64,000 bases of DNA from Ophioceras dolichostomum (taxonomy: Eukaryota > Ascomycota > Sordariomycetes > Magnaporthales > Ophioceraceae). This document shows, in pieces, positions 32,659-44,030 of the stretch. The notes beneath the pieces were generated by a model that saw only the letters and a program-made list of their open reading frames with translations, was not told where the DNA came from and did no database searches. The translations under genes and the position numbers were made by a program. The stretch's first letter is position 1. Each line of letters begins with the position of its first letter. The stretch lies in NCBI GenBank assembly GCA_003049485.1, contig PYST01000050.1, positions 1 to 64,000 on the forward strand, in the 5' to 3' direction.

Positions 32659-34508
32659 ATGGATTCGTCCCCGGGAAGCAAACCCAGCGCGGCGGAGCCT
32701 TCGCTCCCGCCAAACTCCATCTCTCCAACTCCCACAGCTGGCGTTAAGCGGCCGGCTTCTTCCCTCCTCCCGGCCTTCGAACCTCTATCTTCGTCCCCGG
32801 GCTTGCCACGGCCACTGAAGAGACAAGCACGGCCAGGGTCGATCGGATCGGGCGCGTACAAATATCCCACACCAGTGCCGACCTCTAGCACCGGTATCTT
32901 GTCCTCGTCGCCGCCACGCGTCGGGTCGCGTCCCTCACTACAGCGGACCCAATCCGCGGTTTCGGAACGGGCGCCGCTATCCGCTGTGCCCTCAATTGAG
33001 CTCAACGAAAACGGCGAGACGCTCCTGCTAGGTCGGTCGAGCAATTCGTCGCACTACCAGCTCTCTGCCAACCGTCTCATCAGCCGCATCCATGTCAAGG
33101 CGCGATATATACCATCGACCGCAGCGCTGGAGCCAAACAAGATCGAGCTCGTGTGCAATGGCTGGAACGGACTGAAGATACACTGCCAGGGCCGGACGTG
33201 GGAGCTTGCTAAGGGGGACACGTTCAGTTCGGAGAACGAAGCGAACGAGATCATGCTGGATGTGCAAGATGCCCGCGTCTTCATCCGATGGCCGAAGAGG
33301 GACGGCCACGAGTCTCTCGCTAATCTGTCAGACTCGTCTTGGGAAGAGTCACCCCGTCGGTCGACGGCAGCGCCGGCGGTGGGTTTGCAATCCAGCCCAC
33401 TACGTCGGACAACGCGAATCGCGTCCCCCGAGTCTCCAACACCGTGTAGCAATAGCCGGCCAGCTCTGGCGGCGGATCTCGGCTCTCCCATCTCTGGCCG
33501 CGACACTGGACACCAGGACAGTAGCGACCATATCCAGATATACGAGGACGGCAGTGGGGACGAGCCAGAGTTGCCCAAGCTGTCGACTGCCGACGCGGGC
33601 GCGAGCTTCCTTACTGAGATCACCAAGAGCTTCTCCAGCGACCTCAGTGACCCCGTCTCTGACGAAGACCACGAGAATGATCCCGACGAGGAGAATGATC
33701 CCATTGTCCACTCGTTCGGCCCGTTCGGCGCGAACCTCTCCAACCGCATGGCAAACGTCATGACATCGAGCCCGAAGACTCGTTCGACGCCCAACCACGA
33801 CAGACGGTCGTCCACTGGTGGCTCCAACGCGGTCGCGTCCGCCACGGGCGCTCTTTCTCACGCCCTCGGCGCCATCGAGGAGACATCAGCCCGGTCCTCC
33901 CGCACCACGTCTCCACAACCCAACAGCCACCGCGGAGACAAGGATCGGAGTAGGAACGGCAGCGGCACCAGCACCCCGGCGCCACCGGCGGAAGGCTCCG
34001 CCGCGCCAAGCCTCGACGGCTTAGACGTCCCGGCCATCTCCAACCACGTCGTCAACCAGCTCGCGTACTCGCGCCTGTCATCGACTCCGCTCTCAGCCAT
34101 CCTGAGCCAACTCCCGGCGGAGGAGAAGCGAGGTGATCATCTCACAAAGGACCACCTCCGCTGCATCATCGAGGCGATCGCCTGTGTCGGCACCATCCCC
34201 CGCCAGGGCAAGGACGCCGCGGGCAAGCCGCTTGAGAGCGAGTACTACTACGTCCCAGAGAAAGACGGCGACGAGCACCGTCGGCTCGCCGTGACGGACG
34301 GTCTGAGGAAGCCGTCGCTGAGGAACTGCCGAAAGCAACACAAGGTTGGCGTCCCCGTTCCGCACATAGTCTACCCCCCATCCACCGTTACACTTCCTCC
34401 CACTTCGTGTGCTCTGACCCAACGGCACGATTGCTACTGCAAACGGCACCTGCTAATATTGGATGTCCCCAATAGCAATACTACTGGAAGCGACCACGCA
34501 CTCCATGA
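32659..34508 (+). CDS. FHA-domain cell-cycle/chromatin protein, Tos4/Plm2-like
   Basis: Two exons, 32659-34344 and 34476-34508. The 131-bp intron is phase 0 and the short last exon encodes QYYWKRPRTP, a typical ending for this family; 572 residues. The FHA domain spans about 112-215 with the phosphothreonine-binding signature residues GRS (125-127) and SRIH (142-145). The middle is Ser/Pro-rich and acidic with likely phosphorylation sites. The C-terminal block (about 445-572, PLSAILSQLP to CRKQHK) is the conserved region of fungal Tos4/Plm2-type proteins. Yeast Tos4 and Plm2 are SBF/MBF targets that bind chromatin and histone deacetylases in the DNA replication checkpoint; the same role is inferred. 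Without splicing the frame would run on to 34632 with unconserved sequence. Confidence 0.85.
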
Positions 34509-35518
34509 GCAACGAATGGCCCCATGCCAATACCCGCCCACACCGCGTCTCAGACTACCTACCTTGCTGTCTTTTCGTCCCATTTCGTGTTTCTGTTCTA
34601 TTCCCCCAATCGATGAACCCATTCGTCCATAATGAGTACCTGATAGGTACCATCCCGCTGACACAAGAGCGCGCTCTTCGTTATTCTACTTGCCCGAAGT
34701 TGACCATCATTACCCAATTTCATCCACCGCACCCCTACCTTCTCACGGCTAACGCTGCCGCCGCCACTCAAGCAACCAACATCCCCTGGTCCTATCTTTC
34801 TTGTCCTTGTCTATATCATATCACCTCTTATTTTTCTTTTCTCTGTCCATGTTTCCCATCTTTTGTGTTTTTATTATCTGCATAGCGCAAGGCGTCTTGT
34901 CCATGAGGGTGGATTTGGGCTCTTTGCCTGCTCTGCATCCGTGTGCCTCTTTTGTGGCTCACTTTCTTCTTCGTTATTCTTGCTGACCACAACCAACCGT
35001 CTTTTCTGTTGTCGGCATTCTGGCTTTCCTCCTTCATCTGGCTTTACACTCTTGAGCGACTTATCTCTTGTCTTTTAGTTTGGGGTTGTCTTGTCTTATT
35101 GTTGCTTCGGGCGGGACTTGTTGCACGAACGTGGGATACACAAAAAGACGACCTGTTTCCATGAGTCGGTAGCTTTCGGTAGTCGACGGGTATCTAAGAG
35201 ACTGTTCTCCCCTATAATGAAATAACGAGCGTGTCGCAGACGGCGAACCAAAAAAAAAAAAAAAAAACTTCTGTAACGTGCATGATCCCTCCCCCGACGC
35301 TCCCTCCGACCAGCTAACCCCAAACAGGACGTCAACACGGACCTGGATGGTGTTATCAGATCTGGTCCCGCCAAGACCCACAAGTCCGGAGCGGGGGACA
35401 AGATCCACATTTTCACACCGCCCATGGCAGAAAAAAAAAGTTATCCCCACCGTGATGCTCAGTCGCGATTCCAGCACTTTGCAAGTCATTGTTGGACAGA
35501 AATGATCCGACGGGCAAG
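34509..35518. other. Intergenic with an 18-A homopolymer
   Basis: T/C-rich 3' flank of the FHA gene and promoter of the next gene. Contains A(18) at 35250-35267. No gene supported. Confidence 0.5.
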
Positions 35519-36872
35519 ATGGCTAAATCAACAGAAATAGTAAAGTCTGCGGACACCGTGGCTTTCCCTATCTCATCTAGTCAGGTCCGTAACCTCTCCC
35601 ACTTGTCCCTCCCTTTATTGCTGTGCATGCACCGAGCCATAGGGACACTGACATCTGGAGCGCTCGCTTGCTCACTTGTTTCAACAGACTTTGAAAGCCT
35701 CCAAGGCTTTGATATCGCACATAAAAAAGCAGGCCAAAGAGTCTGCCGCAACATCAACAAAGCGGAATCTCCTTGAGGATGACGACGACGAGGAAGACGA
35801 GTCCAACGGCAGCAGCCTGGCAACGACGCCGATCTGGCTGACGGTGACGACAAAGCTTCACATCCGCGACTCCTCCAAGCTGAAGCCCCACCGCATCGCG
35901 CTGCCGCACAGTCTCGATGCCGCCGACCCCGAGAGAACCATCTGCCTGATTGTCGCCGACCCGCAGCGCGCCTACAAGGACCTCGTAGCGTCCGAGAGCT
36001 TCCCCGCGGAGCTGCGGAAACGCATCACGCGTGTGGTGGACGTCACGCACCTGAAAGCCAAGTTCCGCGTGTACGAGGCGCAGCGCAAGCTGTACGCCGA
36101 GCACGACGTCTTTCTCGCGGACGACCGGATCATCAACCGCCTCCCGAAGGCGCTAGGCAAGACGTTCTACAAGAGCACTGCGAAGAGGCCTGTGCCTGTC
36201 GTGGTGCAGAAAGGCAAGGGTAAGAACAACAAAGGCAAGGAGAATGAGAAGGAGAAGAAGAAGAAGGACCGCACTGGCGAGAAGGAGCTGAACGCGCGGA
36301 CCGCGCCCGAGATCGCGAAGGAGATCGAGGCCGCTTTGGGAGCAGCGGTCGTGCACCTGTCTCCCTCCGAGCAGACGTCGGTGAAGGTGGGATTCGCGGG
36401 GTGGAAGCCCGAAGACATCGCGGCGAACGCGGAGGCCGTCGCGCGCAGCCTCGTGAAGAAGCACGTGCCGCACCAGTGGAACGGCGTGCGCGCCGTCTTC
36501 CTGCGGGGCAACGAGACGGCGAGCCTGCCGATCTGGCAGACGGCCGAGCTGTGGGTCGACGGGGAGAAGGACGTGCTCGCGGAGGGGTCAGAGCAGCTCA
36601 AGGCCATCCAGGAGAAGAGAGGAAAGTTGAGGGAGAAGGCGAACGTGGGGAAGAAGCGGAAGGCTATTGATGAGGACGCAGCCGCTGGTGAGGAGGAGAA
36701 GGATGCGGAGAAACAGGTGGTGAAAAAGGCGAAGAAGGAGAGGAAGGAGGCTAAAGCGGCCAAGGCGGTGGTGTCGGAGAGCAATGATGCTAAGCTGGAT
36801 CTGCAGATCAAGGAGCACAAGCGGATGCTGAAGAAGCAGAAGAAGGCGGCTAAGGAGGCGATAGATGTCTGA
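35519..36872 (+). CDS. Ribosomal-L1-fold ribosome assembly factor, Cic1/Nsa3-like
   Basis: Two exons, 35519-35584 and 35688-36872, with a 103-bp phase-0 intron; 416 residues. The L1 fold occupies about 20-300: KASKALISHIKKQ, IWLTVTTKLHI, KPHRIALPHSL, TICLIVADPQ, HDVFLADDRI, LPKALGKTFY, then the Lys-rich insertion and IEAALGAAVVHLS with VKVG. The C-terminal 100 residues are Lys/Glu-rich and probably coiled-coil. Family members Cic1/Nsa3 and Utp30 bind pre-rRNA in the nucleolus. Length and basic tail favour Cic1, a pre-60S factor at the ITS2 foot. The start is the Met in MAKSTEIVKSAD; an upstream in-frame Met at 35489 is possible. GC content rises sharply inside exon 2, as in other housekeeping genes here. 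Confidence 0.88.
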
Positions 36873-37285
36873 ATCTGTCTGAGGTTGGTCCTCTGCTTGG
36901 TTCGATGCGAAGAATTGTCTCTTACTCCTCTGGTTAGTTGCTCATGTTGCATTTTGGTGGCGTCGGGAGTTTAAGTGAGGTCGAGGTTATGGAATAAAGG
37001 AAAACCTGAAAGAAGAGAGGAAGAGACCGCCTTGTAGATTGCTACCTTTTTTTCCGCCATATATGCTTGATGACTGACGATCATTAGATTGATGCTCATC
37101 ACGTTCAAATCTAAATATGCGCCTCGCTAATTGCATGTATCGGGGCTGATCGATGCATAAATCCATGATGTGTTTAGTCCACGCCGCCTTGATTCATGTT
37201 CCCCGAAAATAACTCCATTCCGACCAACCCAAAGACAAAATAACAAAGAAACCTAGTTCTAAAACTTTCGATGTAGCATCCCTCC
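36873..37285. other. Intergenic between convergent genes
   Basis: Short A/T-richer spacer holding both 3' ends; no gene. Confidence 0.5.
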
Positions 37286-38917
37286 TCATCCTAACCACGG
37301 CTCTCGCATATAACGCCTGTTCAGCTGATTTTGGACAGCCGCGTCGATGGAGCCCAACCACATCTCGTCGGTCAGGTATACCCACTCGTGCGTCTGCCAA
37401 GTGGCGTCGTTGTGGCCGGGCTGCCACCCCTCGGGCAGGGCGGTGCCGTCGACGGCGAGCGCGAACTCCTCCGGCTCCAGGCAGCGCACCTCGAAGTGGC
37501 TCATCCCGCGCATGGCGGAGATGGAACGGAACTTGGTGCCCGGCATCGTCGCGATCTCCACGACGGCGGACCCCGGGCGCAGGAACAGGATGTGAGTCAG
37601 ACCGGCGCCGTGGTGGCCTACGAGCACGTCGGTCGACTGCGCGAGCCGCACCTGCTCGGCGATGGGGATGGCGGCGAAGTCGACGACGTTGACGGTCGAG
37701 TTTGGGTGACGGTCGCGCAGGAGGTCGACGAGGCGGTCGAGGTCGTGGATCTTGCGGTGGGTCGTGCGGTTGATGATCGTGATGGCCGGGTGCTTGGAGA
37801 CGTCGCCGTAGGCGCGAGGCGCGATGTCGAGGAGGCGCAGGACGCGCGAGATGAAGGCGTCGGCGAGGGCGCGCACGTCGGCGCAGCCGGAGTGATGGAC
37901 GTTCTCGAGGAGCGCGGCCCAGAACGGGCTGCTTGACCCAGCTAGCGGAAGAATGACGTTGGAGAGGCAGGAGCCGGGCTCGAAGGCACTGCGGCGCTCT
38001 GGAGTGCGGCCATTTATAACAGGCCACAAGGAGTCGAGGACGTCGTCGCGTTCATCTTCGAAGACCGTGCGGACTGATGCAGCGGCCTCGCGGCTAAGCC
38101 ACGGCGTTCCGGTTGCGGGATTGATGGCGATCTGCAGCGCATCAATCGTCACAACAGATTGCCAGAGCTCCATGAGCTTGTGCCAGATATTTCCGTTGTT
38201 CTCGCGGCGCACAAGCAGGATCCAGTCGGTGTCGTTTGTGGCTCCAGCGCCACAGCCGTCTACGTGGGAGTCGAAGTCCCAGTCGCCCATCTGGGCGCCG
38301 ATGCCGGTGTCGAACCAGTAGACGGGCAGGTCCTCGAGGTTGAGGACGCCGGTGATGTCCTCCCCGCTTGACTTCTGTTGTCGCCGTTGCAGTTGCTTTC
38401 GCTCCTCCGTGAAGTTCCGCTGTCGGCAGTGGGCCGTGAACCGCTTCGCCGGAGGGCCCTCGGCCTCGAAGGTAACGCCCCGCACGACGCAGAGCGGGTC
38501 GCCAGCCTCGCTAGTCCAGTCGCTCTTCCACGGCGCCGGTAGTCTCGGGGCCGAGAAGCATTGTATATGACTGCCGGAGTCGGGCTCGCAGTATGGGTGT
38601 TGGTGGGAGGCGACGTGGGTCAGATAGGTCGTTCCGAACATCCTCTCGCACCGCTGCTGTTCCTCCGTTCGGGAGTCGTAGGCTGGCAGAAGCTTGAGTT
38701 GCTTTGCGGGAAATGGGTGCTTCGAGAGGCTGGCCCCACGAAACCTCGACGCGCCATCTTCTGTTTGCAAGTAAAACCAGAACAGCGCCGTGAGCGACAG
38801 CGCAAGGAGAGCGCAAGCCAACACGGCCTGTTGTGGCCGCCTGCCCAGAAATGTGATCATCATCGTCGTCGGGGGATGCAGGATGGGGGGATGCAGGATG
38901 GGGAAGAGACGGTTCAA
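37286..38917 (-). CDS. Family 61 glycosyltransferase (DUF563), type II membrane protein
   Basis: A single frame of 543 residues. One hydrophobic anchor near residues 29-50 (VLACALLALSLTALFWFYL) after a short basic cytosolic end gives Golgi-type topology. The lumenal part has many Cys and N-glycosylation sites and the GT61 core near the C-terminus: ITIINRTTHRKI, then STVNVVDFA, LAQSTDVLVGHHGAGLTH and LFLRPGSAVVEI. GT61 includes EGF-domain O-GlcNAc transferase and plant and fungal xylosyl or xylan-type transferases; the acceptor here is unknown. Two tandem Met codons at 38863/38860 just before the anchor are credible alternative starts. The first 18 residues come from a repeated GGATGCAGGATGGGG tract. 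Confidence 0.88.
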   Translation of the reverse strand: MNRLFPILHPPILHPPTTMMITFLGRRPQQAVLACALLALSLTALFWFYLQTEDGASRFRGASLSKHPFPAKQLKLLPAYDSRTEEQQRCERMFGTTYLTHVASHQHPYCEPDSGSHIQCFSAPRLPAPWKSDWTSEAGDPLCVVRGVTFEAEGPPAKRFTAHCRQRNFTEERKQLQRRQQKSSGEDITGVLNLEDLPVYWFDTGIGAQMGDWDFDSHVDGCGAGATNDTDWILLVRRENNGNIWHKLMELWQSVVTIDALQIAINPATGTPWLSREAAASVRTVFEDERDDVLDSLWPVINGRTPERRSAFEPGSCLSNVILPLAGSSSPFWAALLENVHHSGCADVRALADAFISRVLRLLDIAPRAYGDVSKHPAITIINRTTHRKIHDLDRLVDLLRDRHPNSTVNVVDFAAIPIAEQVRLAQSTDVLVGHHGAGLTHILFLRPGSAVVEIATMPGTKFRSISAMRGMSHFEVRCLEPEEFALAVDGTALPEGWQPGHNDATWQTHEWVYLTDEMWLGSIDAAVQNQLNRRYMREPWLG

Positions 38918-39966
38918 AAAGTACTGGCAGGACGCAAGTCGGGAGAAGAAGAAGAAAAACCAAAGCTACCAGCCCCCCAGCACCTTCCCCCCCCCCCAAA
39001 CAAAAAGAAGAAGCCGCTGCACTTGGTCGAAAATGCTCGTGGGTTTACCATGTCGCCTTCACCCTAGCTAGACCTCGGGCGGGTGGGTCGCCGCCGTGGA
39101 GGCGACCAATCCCGAGCCGACTTTGTCATGTTGGTTTCTTTTCCCGGAAATTCTTCCTCCACGGGCGCCTGCAGAGTGAACGGCCGAGAGGCAGGCAGCA
39201 AATGATGTGATGACGGTTGGGGGCCAGGCGGCCGGGCTGACAGCGTACAGACTGCATGCGTCTCCCTGTGCGTCCAGCTAGCAGCAGCAGAGAGAATCAC
39301 CGGGACGGCCTGGGATCGTACCGGTCCCCCTTAAAATCGCGACCGACATCGTCGAAGCAGCATCGAACTTAATTGGGCGCGCAGAAATCACGAGGGGGCA
39401 AAACAGCCAAAAGTGAATTGCCGTTGGTGCACACGCAGCCGCCGAATCCGCCCCCTTGCTTGGTCGCCTCGCGCGCCGCAAGTTCTTCATCTAGGCGGCG
39501 GTGAACTCGTAGGGCTGGACGCTGCCGTGTGACCCCAGGGCTCGTATTGTGCATTGTATTCTGCGTTCAAATATTGCAATACATCTTGGTTCGTCGTCCG
39601 CTACAATGCGCAGCTAGGGAGACGAGAGCCTCGGTACAGGGGAGAGTAAAAAGTCCCGTGCAGGACGCCATGTAGGAGTGAGGCTCTGTCGTCGCGGTAC
39701 GTATCATCAATGATAGGGACGGGAGGAGAGTGCAGGTGCCCATCTCCTGATAGATACGTCCCGTTGTTCATCCCTCTTTCCTTCGTCCTTGCCGGGGTCT
39801 CTACCCTGGAGCTTTTCGCCTTCACACTTCAGAGAGGCCGAAGATGATATCTGCGGGCGTGCCCCTACAACCTCTCCTTGCTCCCAGGGAGTTTCCGTCT
39901 CCCTCCCTTGTCCCTTTTTGTCCCATGTTGAGTGAGTGTGAGTGATACCCAAACCCGATAACCAGC
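38918..39966. other. Divergent intergenic region with C-run
   Basis: Shared promoter zone of the GT61 gene and the pepsin-fold gene. C(11) at 38987-38997. No gene supported. Confidence 0.5.
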
Positions 39967-41853
39967 ATGATGCGGGCCGGGCCATCTCTCTCGTGTCCTC
40001 AGTATCTTCAGTACCTCTATTTCTTTATCGCAGTCGCGTCCGCAGCGCCGAGTCCACGCGAGGTCAAGTGGGGAAAGGCATATGGGCCGGACGGGCCATG
40101 GAACGCGATCAACGTTGGCTTTGGAACAAAAGCAGACGGGTCGTCGGCCCAGTACTTTGATGCTTACCCAGGAGGAATGTGGAGCTCCACCATCATCACG
40201 GCCGACCTCTGCAGCAATGTGCTACCTAAGTCGGCAGAGTGCCAAGCCCTCGACGCAGGAGTCTACTCCCCTGACGTCTCGACCACCGCCCAGGTAGTGG
40301 GCGCGACTTTCAAGGACCAGTGGCTAGTCGGCGTGCAGTACCTCTATGCCAGTGGCGGCTTCCGTCTCGACACTCTCGCTTTGCCTGGTGCGAGGGCGCC
40401 TGTGGCAGAATACCATATACCGCACCACTCCGCCGTGTGTCTCAGCCAAGGCCTCCGCGAACTGCCTAACGGTACAAGGTACTCGATCTCCATGAGCACC
40501 ATCACCCTCGGCGCGCCCGAAGCGGTGCAGTTCTACGGCCGCATCGACATCAACGGATCGATGACGACCTACGAGCCCTTCTCCACCGGTCTGACGCCCT
40601 CGAACTCGTACGGCTTGCACATCGGCGCTGCAGGCTTCAAGCTGCCAGGGTCGCTCTTCCTGGGCGGCTACGACAAACATCGCGTTACCGGGCCCGTATC
40701 CGCCCAACCGTATGGCTACTCCAGTCTCGACATCGACCTCCTCGACATCAGCATCGCCGTCGCCGTCGGATCCTCCCCGTTCGGCTTCAACTCGAAATCG
40801 GGCCTGCTGTCGCAAGGCAACAGCTCGTTGTCGTCCATGCCCCAGCTCAACATCGAGGTCGACGCCAAAGAACCATACCTCTACCTACCCGAGAGCACCT
40901 GCGCCGCCATAGCCGCCAACCTGCCCGTCACCCACCGGCCGGACCTCGGGCTCTACCTCTGGAACGCGAACGACCCAAGCTACAAGCGCATCGTCGAGTC
41001 CCCGGCCTACCTCGGCTTCACGTTTCGGGCGAACAACTCCGCCACCCAAAACATAACCATCAAGGTGCCCTTCCGGCTGCTCAGCCTCACGCTGACGGAG
41101 CCCCTGGCCGACACGCCGACGCCGTACTTCCCCTGCAGCCACCCCACGCTCCCGAACTACCGCCTCGGCAGGGCATTCCTGCAGGCCGCCTTCGTGGCGG
41201 TCAACTACATGACAGACGCGAACGGGCCGTGGTTCCTCGCCCAGGCGCCGGGGCCCAATATCGGCACCCTTGCCGAGCCGGTCGCCATCAGACCTGTCGA
41301 TAGGAGCATCTCGACGTCAGATACAGCTTGGGTCGACAGCTGGCAGGGCTTCTGGACGCCTCTCGCGCCGGACGGCTCGCCTGACCCGGCGGCTACACGC
41401 ACTACTAACGGGACAGGCGGCGCTCAACCCACAGGTACAGACTTGCCTCACACGTCGTCTGGCAGCGGTGGTCCGTCGACAGGGGATGCCTCTGCAGACG
41501 GCCTATCAACAGGCTTTATAGCAGGCTTATCAGTCATGGCTGTCGTCATCGCCGTGAGCTGCGCTGCCGCCGTTGCGTGGCTGCTCCGTCGGCGGCGTCG
41601 ACGGCTCACATCAGGCGCAGAGTATGAGAAGGCGACGCGAGAGGGTGCAGCAGAAACAGCTAATGTAGGTCCAGGAAGTCCCGCGGAGATCGCAGGCAAT
41701 CCCAGGAGTGAGATGAGCCACTGGCAGACGCAGCAGGAGATGATACGGGCTGTTTCGTATGCGGATAATAACAGCCCGGGCTCGGGAACCCTTCTGCTGG
41801 CGATCCAGTCCTACCTGAGTCCCGTCGAGCTTGACGCAGGGGAGGAATACTAG
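39967..41853 (+). CDS. Pepsin-fold (A1-like) membrane protein lacking recognisable catalytic Asp motifs
   Basis: A single frame of 628 residues. There is a signal peptide (about 1-27, ending near VASAAPSP), an extracellular domain of about 450 residues, a Ser/Thr/Gly/Pro-rich linker, one membrane segment (about 516-540, IAGLSVMAVVIAVSCAAAVAW) followed by six Arg, and an 80-residue cytosolic tail. The ectodomain follows pepsin order: INVGFGTKA, then the loop where DTG is expected reads FDAYPGGMWSS; later LHIGAAGFKLPGSLFLGGYD, SLDIDLLDISIAVAVG, and LPNYRLGRAFLQAAFVAVN. I see no DTG/DSG at either active-site position, so it is probably not a peptidase but a surface binding or sensor protein. Two Met codons (39967, 39970) begin the frame. 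Confidence 0.82.
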   Translation: MMRAGPSLSCPQYLQYLYFFIAVASAAPSPREVKWGKAYGPDGPWNAINVGFGTKADGSSAQYFDAYPGGMWSSTIITADLCSNVLPKSAECQALDAGVYSPDVSTTAQVVGATFKDQWLVGVQYLYASGGFRLDTLALPGARAPVAEYHIPHHSAVCLSQGLRELPNGTRYSISMSTITLGAPEAVQFYGRIDINGSMTTYEPFSTGLTPSNSYGLHIGAAGFKLPGSLFLGGYDKHRVTGPVSAQPYGYSSLDIDLLDISIAVAVGSSPFGFNSKSGLLSQGNSSLSSMPQLNIEVDAKEPYLYLPESTCAAIAANLPVTHRPDLGLYLWNANDPSYKRIVESPAYLGFTFRANNSATQNITIKVPFRLLSLTLTEPLADTPTPYFPCSHPTLPNYRLGRAFLQAAFVAVNYMTDANGPWFLAQAPGPNIGTLAEPVAIRPVDRSISTSDTAWVDSWQGFWTPLAPDGSPDPAATRTTNGTGGAQPTGTDLPHTSSGSGGPSTGDASADGLSTGFIAGLSVMAVVIAVSCAAAVAWLLRRRRRRLTSGAEYEKATREGAAETANVGPGSPAEIAGNPRSEMSHWQTQQEMIRAVSYADNNSPGSGTLLLAIQSYLSPVELDAGEEY

Positions 41854-42648
41854 CACTCGCTCGGCAAGATGGAGATACCAGTCCCGGCCAGGTGTAAGGT
41901 ATCTCTGGAATGGCTTGATGTAAATAAGCTGAAAATATTTCTCTTCGGACTGGGGAGGAATGGAGATGGGCCACTTGATATGCTTGAGTATAGAAATTAC
42001 GACGGTGTGCGGTTTGTGGTAGTCACGCGTGGTGCAGGCAAGGCCAGCAGGATGTTGAAACAAGCCCGTCGAACAGATAGAGGGTCTGTGTGTGCCACTC
42101 CTTCAACCCAACATTCGACTCCACAGGTTAGTTACCACCACCTTGGTACCTACAGTCAGTTGAGCAAATTCATTAGAGGTGTCGTAGACACTCCATTGGG
42201 AGACGTGTTAATCCAAGCTCAGAAGCGCTCCAATCGTTATTTTCGTGCAAGGATGGGGATCTGGAGAAACTTTTGGGGTCCGCATCTCTATCCGTTCGGG
42301 CTTCTGATGAGGTGGCAGTGTGGTATGGGAACTGGAGAGGGGTTGTCACGAGCAATATATCGTCCGCCGAGACGCCGTCTACTCCGCCGGGCGGCCCCGC
42401 TCCGCGAGAAACCACTCCCTCTCCCGAATCCCACCAATGGCGGCTCTTCACCAACACCCCGGGCGCAACCATATTGTCCCTAAGCACCTCGCCTCCTACG
42501 TGCATCGGCCGTTGGCCTTTCCAACGCACAAACTCAGCGACGATTAAAGAATGCTCGAGTACGCCTCGCTCGAGTCCGTGAAGATGTCTCGTCTCTTTAG
42601 GATACACCTTTCGCACCCTGAGTCCTCGACTCGCGTGTCATCTCTAAC
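41854..42648. other. Intergenic, tandem genes
   Basis: Spacer holding the 3' end of the pepsin-fold gene and the GH43 promoter. Reading frames here (for example 41869-42483) have no domain. No gene supported. Confidence 0.45.
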
Positions 42649-43705
42649 ATGAAGTTCACCAGTCTCCTCAGGGGCGTCATCGCCCTACTCTCCCTCGGAT
42701 GTTCCACCTCGGCCTTCACAAACCCGATCCGGCGCCCGGGCGGCTCCGACCCGTTCATCATGTACTCCGGCGACGGATACTACTACCTGCTGTCCACATC
42801 CTGGACGACCGTTCAGGTTGCGCGGTCCACGACCATTGAGGGGCTCAAGACCGCCACCAAGAAGGTGGTCTACTCGTCCACCGACCCCTCGCGGTGCTGC
42901 AACGTCTGGGCGCCCGAGGTGCACTGGTCCGGCAGCGCGTGGTACATCTACTTCACGGCGGGCGGGAGCGCGAACCTGGATAACCAGCGGATGCACGTCT
43001 TAAAGGGTGAGTGAGTACTAATTAGTGGCCGTGGAGAACGGACCGAGAGCCAGCTGACGGCGGTGTGATGCGAAAGGCGGCGCCTCACCCTGGGACGCTT
43101 ACACCTATGTAGGCCGCATCGGCCCAGACGAATGGGCCATCGACGCCTCCGTCCTGCGCACGGCCGCGCACGGCAACTTCCTCATGTACTCGTGCTTCCA
43201 CGGCGCGACGTACCAGTCGATCTGCATCCAGCGGCTCAACTCAGACTGGGTCTCCGTGTCGGGCTCGCCCAGCCTCATCTCGCAGCCGACGCAGTCGTGG
43301 GAGAAGGTCTCGTACCCCGTCAACGAAGGGCCCGCCGCGCTGTACTTCGGGGGGAAGACCTATGTAGCGTACTCCGCGTCCTACTGCTGGTCAGCCAGCT
43401 ATTGCTTGGGTCTGCTGACGTGGGATGGCAGCACGGTGCCGACCAGCGCGAGCGCGTGGACGAAGGGGAGCGGGTGTGTGCTGAGCAGCGCGAATGGGCA
43501 TTATGGGACGGGTCATAATAGCTTCTTCCAGAGCCCCGCAGGCGACCAGACGTGGATTGCGTACCATGCCACCAGCAGCTCTGCGGGTGCGTGCGATGAT
43601 AGTCGGTACACGATGGTGCAACAGCTGGGGACGAGCAGCAATGGAGGGCCCAGCTTCGGGAAGCCGGCGGCTTTCAGTGCTGTTTTCAGCGAGCCCAACA
43701 AATGA
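42649..43705 (+). CDS. Secreted GH43 glycoside hydrolase (arabinofuranosidase/arabinanase type)
   Basis: Two exons, 42649-43006 and 43077-43705, with a 70-bp phase-1 intron (GTGAGT); 328 residues, the usual size of single-domain GH43 enzymes. The signal peptide is about 1-22. The three catalytic carboxylates of the five-bladed propeller are visible: base Asp34 in RRPGGSDPFIMY, pKa-modulating Asp142 in EWAIDASVLR, and acid Glu203 in YPVNEGPAALYF. WAPEVHW (88-93) and GTGHNSFF are the other family landmarks. The short propeller without an added domain suggests subfamily 26-like exo-arabinofuranosidase activity on arabinan, which is inference. The protein should act outside the cell on plant pectin side chains. 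Confidence 0.9.
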
Positions 43706-44030
43706 GCGGACGATGATGGCAGTAGGAAGAGGCGAGGGAAGAGGACGGATAGGAGAGTGTAGAAACGGAAAAAAAAATATCGAAGCAGACAAAAAATCAA
43801 AAAAAAACAGGTCCCTTCATCTTCTCTCTCGCCTTGCATTCTCCTGACGCGGCCGCTCATCTGCATTGCGAAAAAATCGAGGGGAAAAAAATTTCAATTG
43901 ACAAAAAAAAAACAAAAAGATCACCACCCAGCTTGCCCCCCTTGTGTCCGGAGGGAGGTAGGTGGTTACGAAAAACCCCTCGTGTCTTGGGGGAGGCAGG
44001 TGGTTACGAAAAACCCCGGGGTGTTATTGC
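43706..44030. repeat. A-rich flank and 27-bp direct duplication
   Basis: A-homopolymer-rich 3' flank of GH43 (43768-43918). Then GGGAGGTAGGTGGTTACGAA, continuing AAACCCC, occurs at 43953-43979 and, with one mismatch, at 43991-44017. The second copy supplies the T-run downstream of the tRNA-like unit. Confidence 0.75.

Noticed and set aside
32064..33044. 326-codon minus-strand frame
   Set aside because: Overlaps the promoter and FHA coding exon in antisense, with no recognisable protein features.
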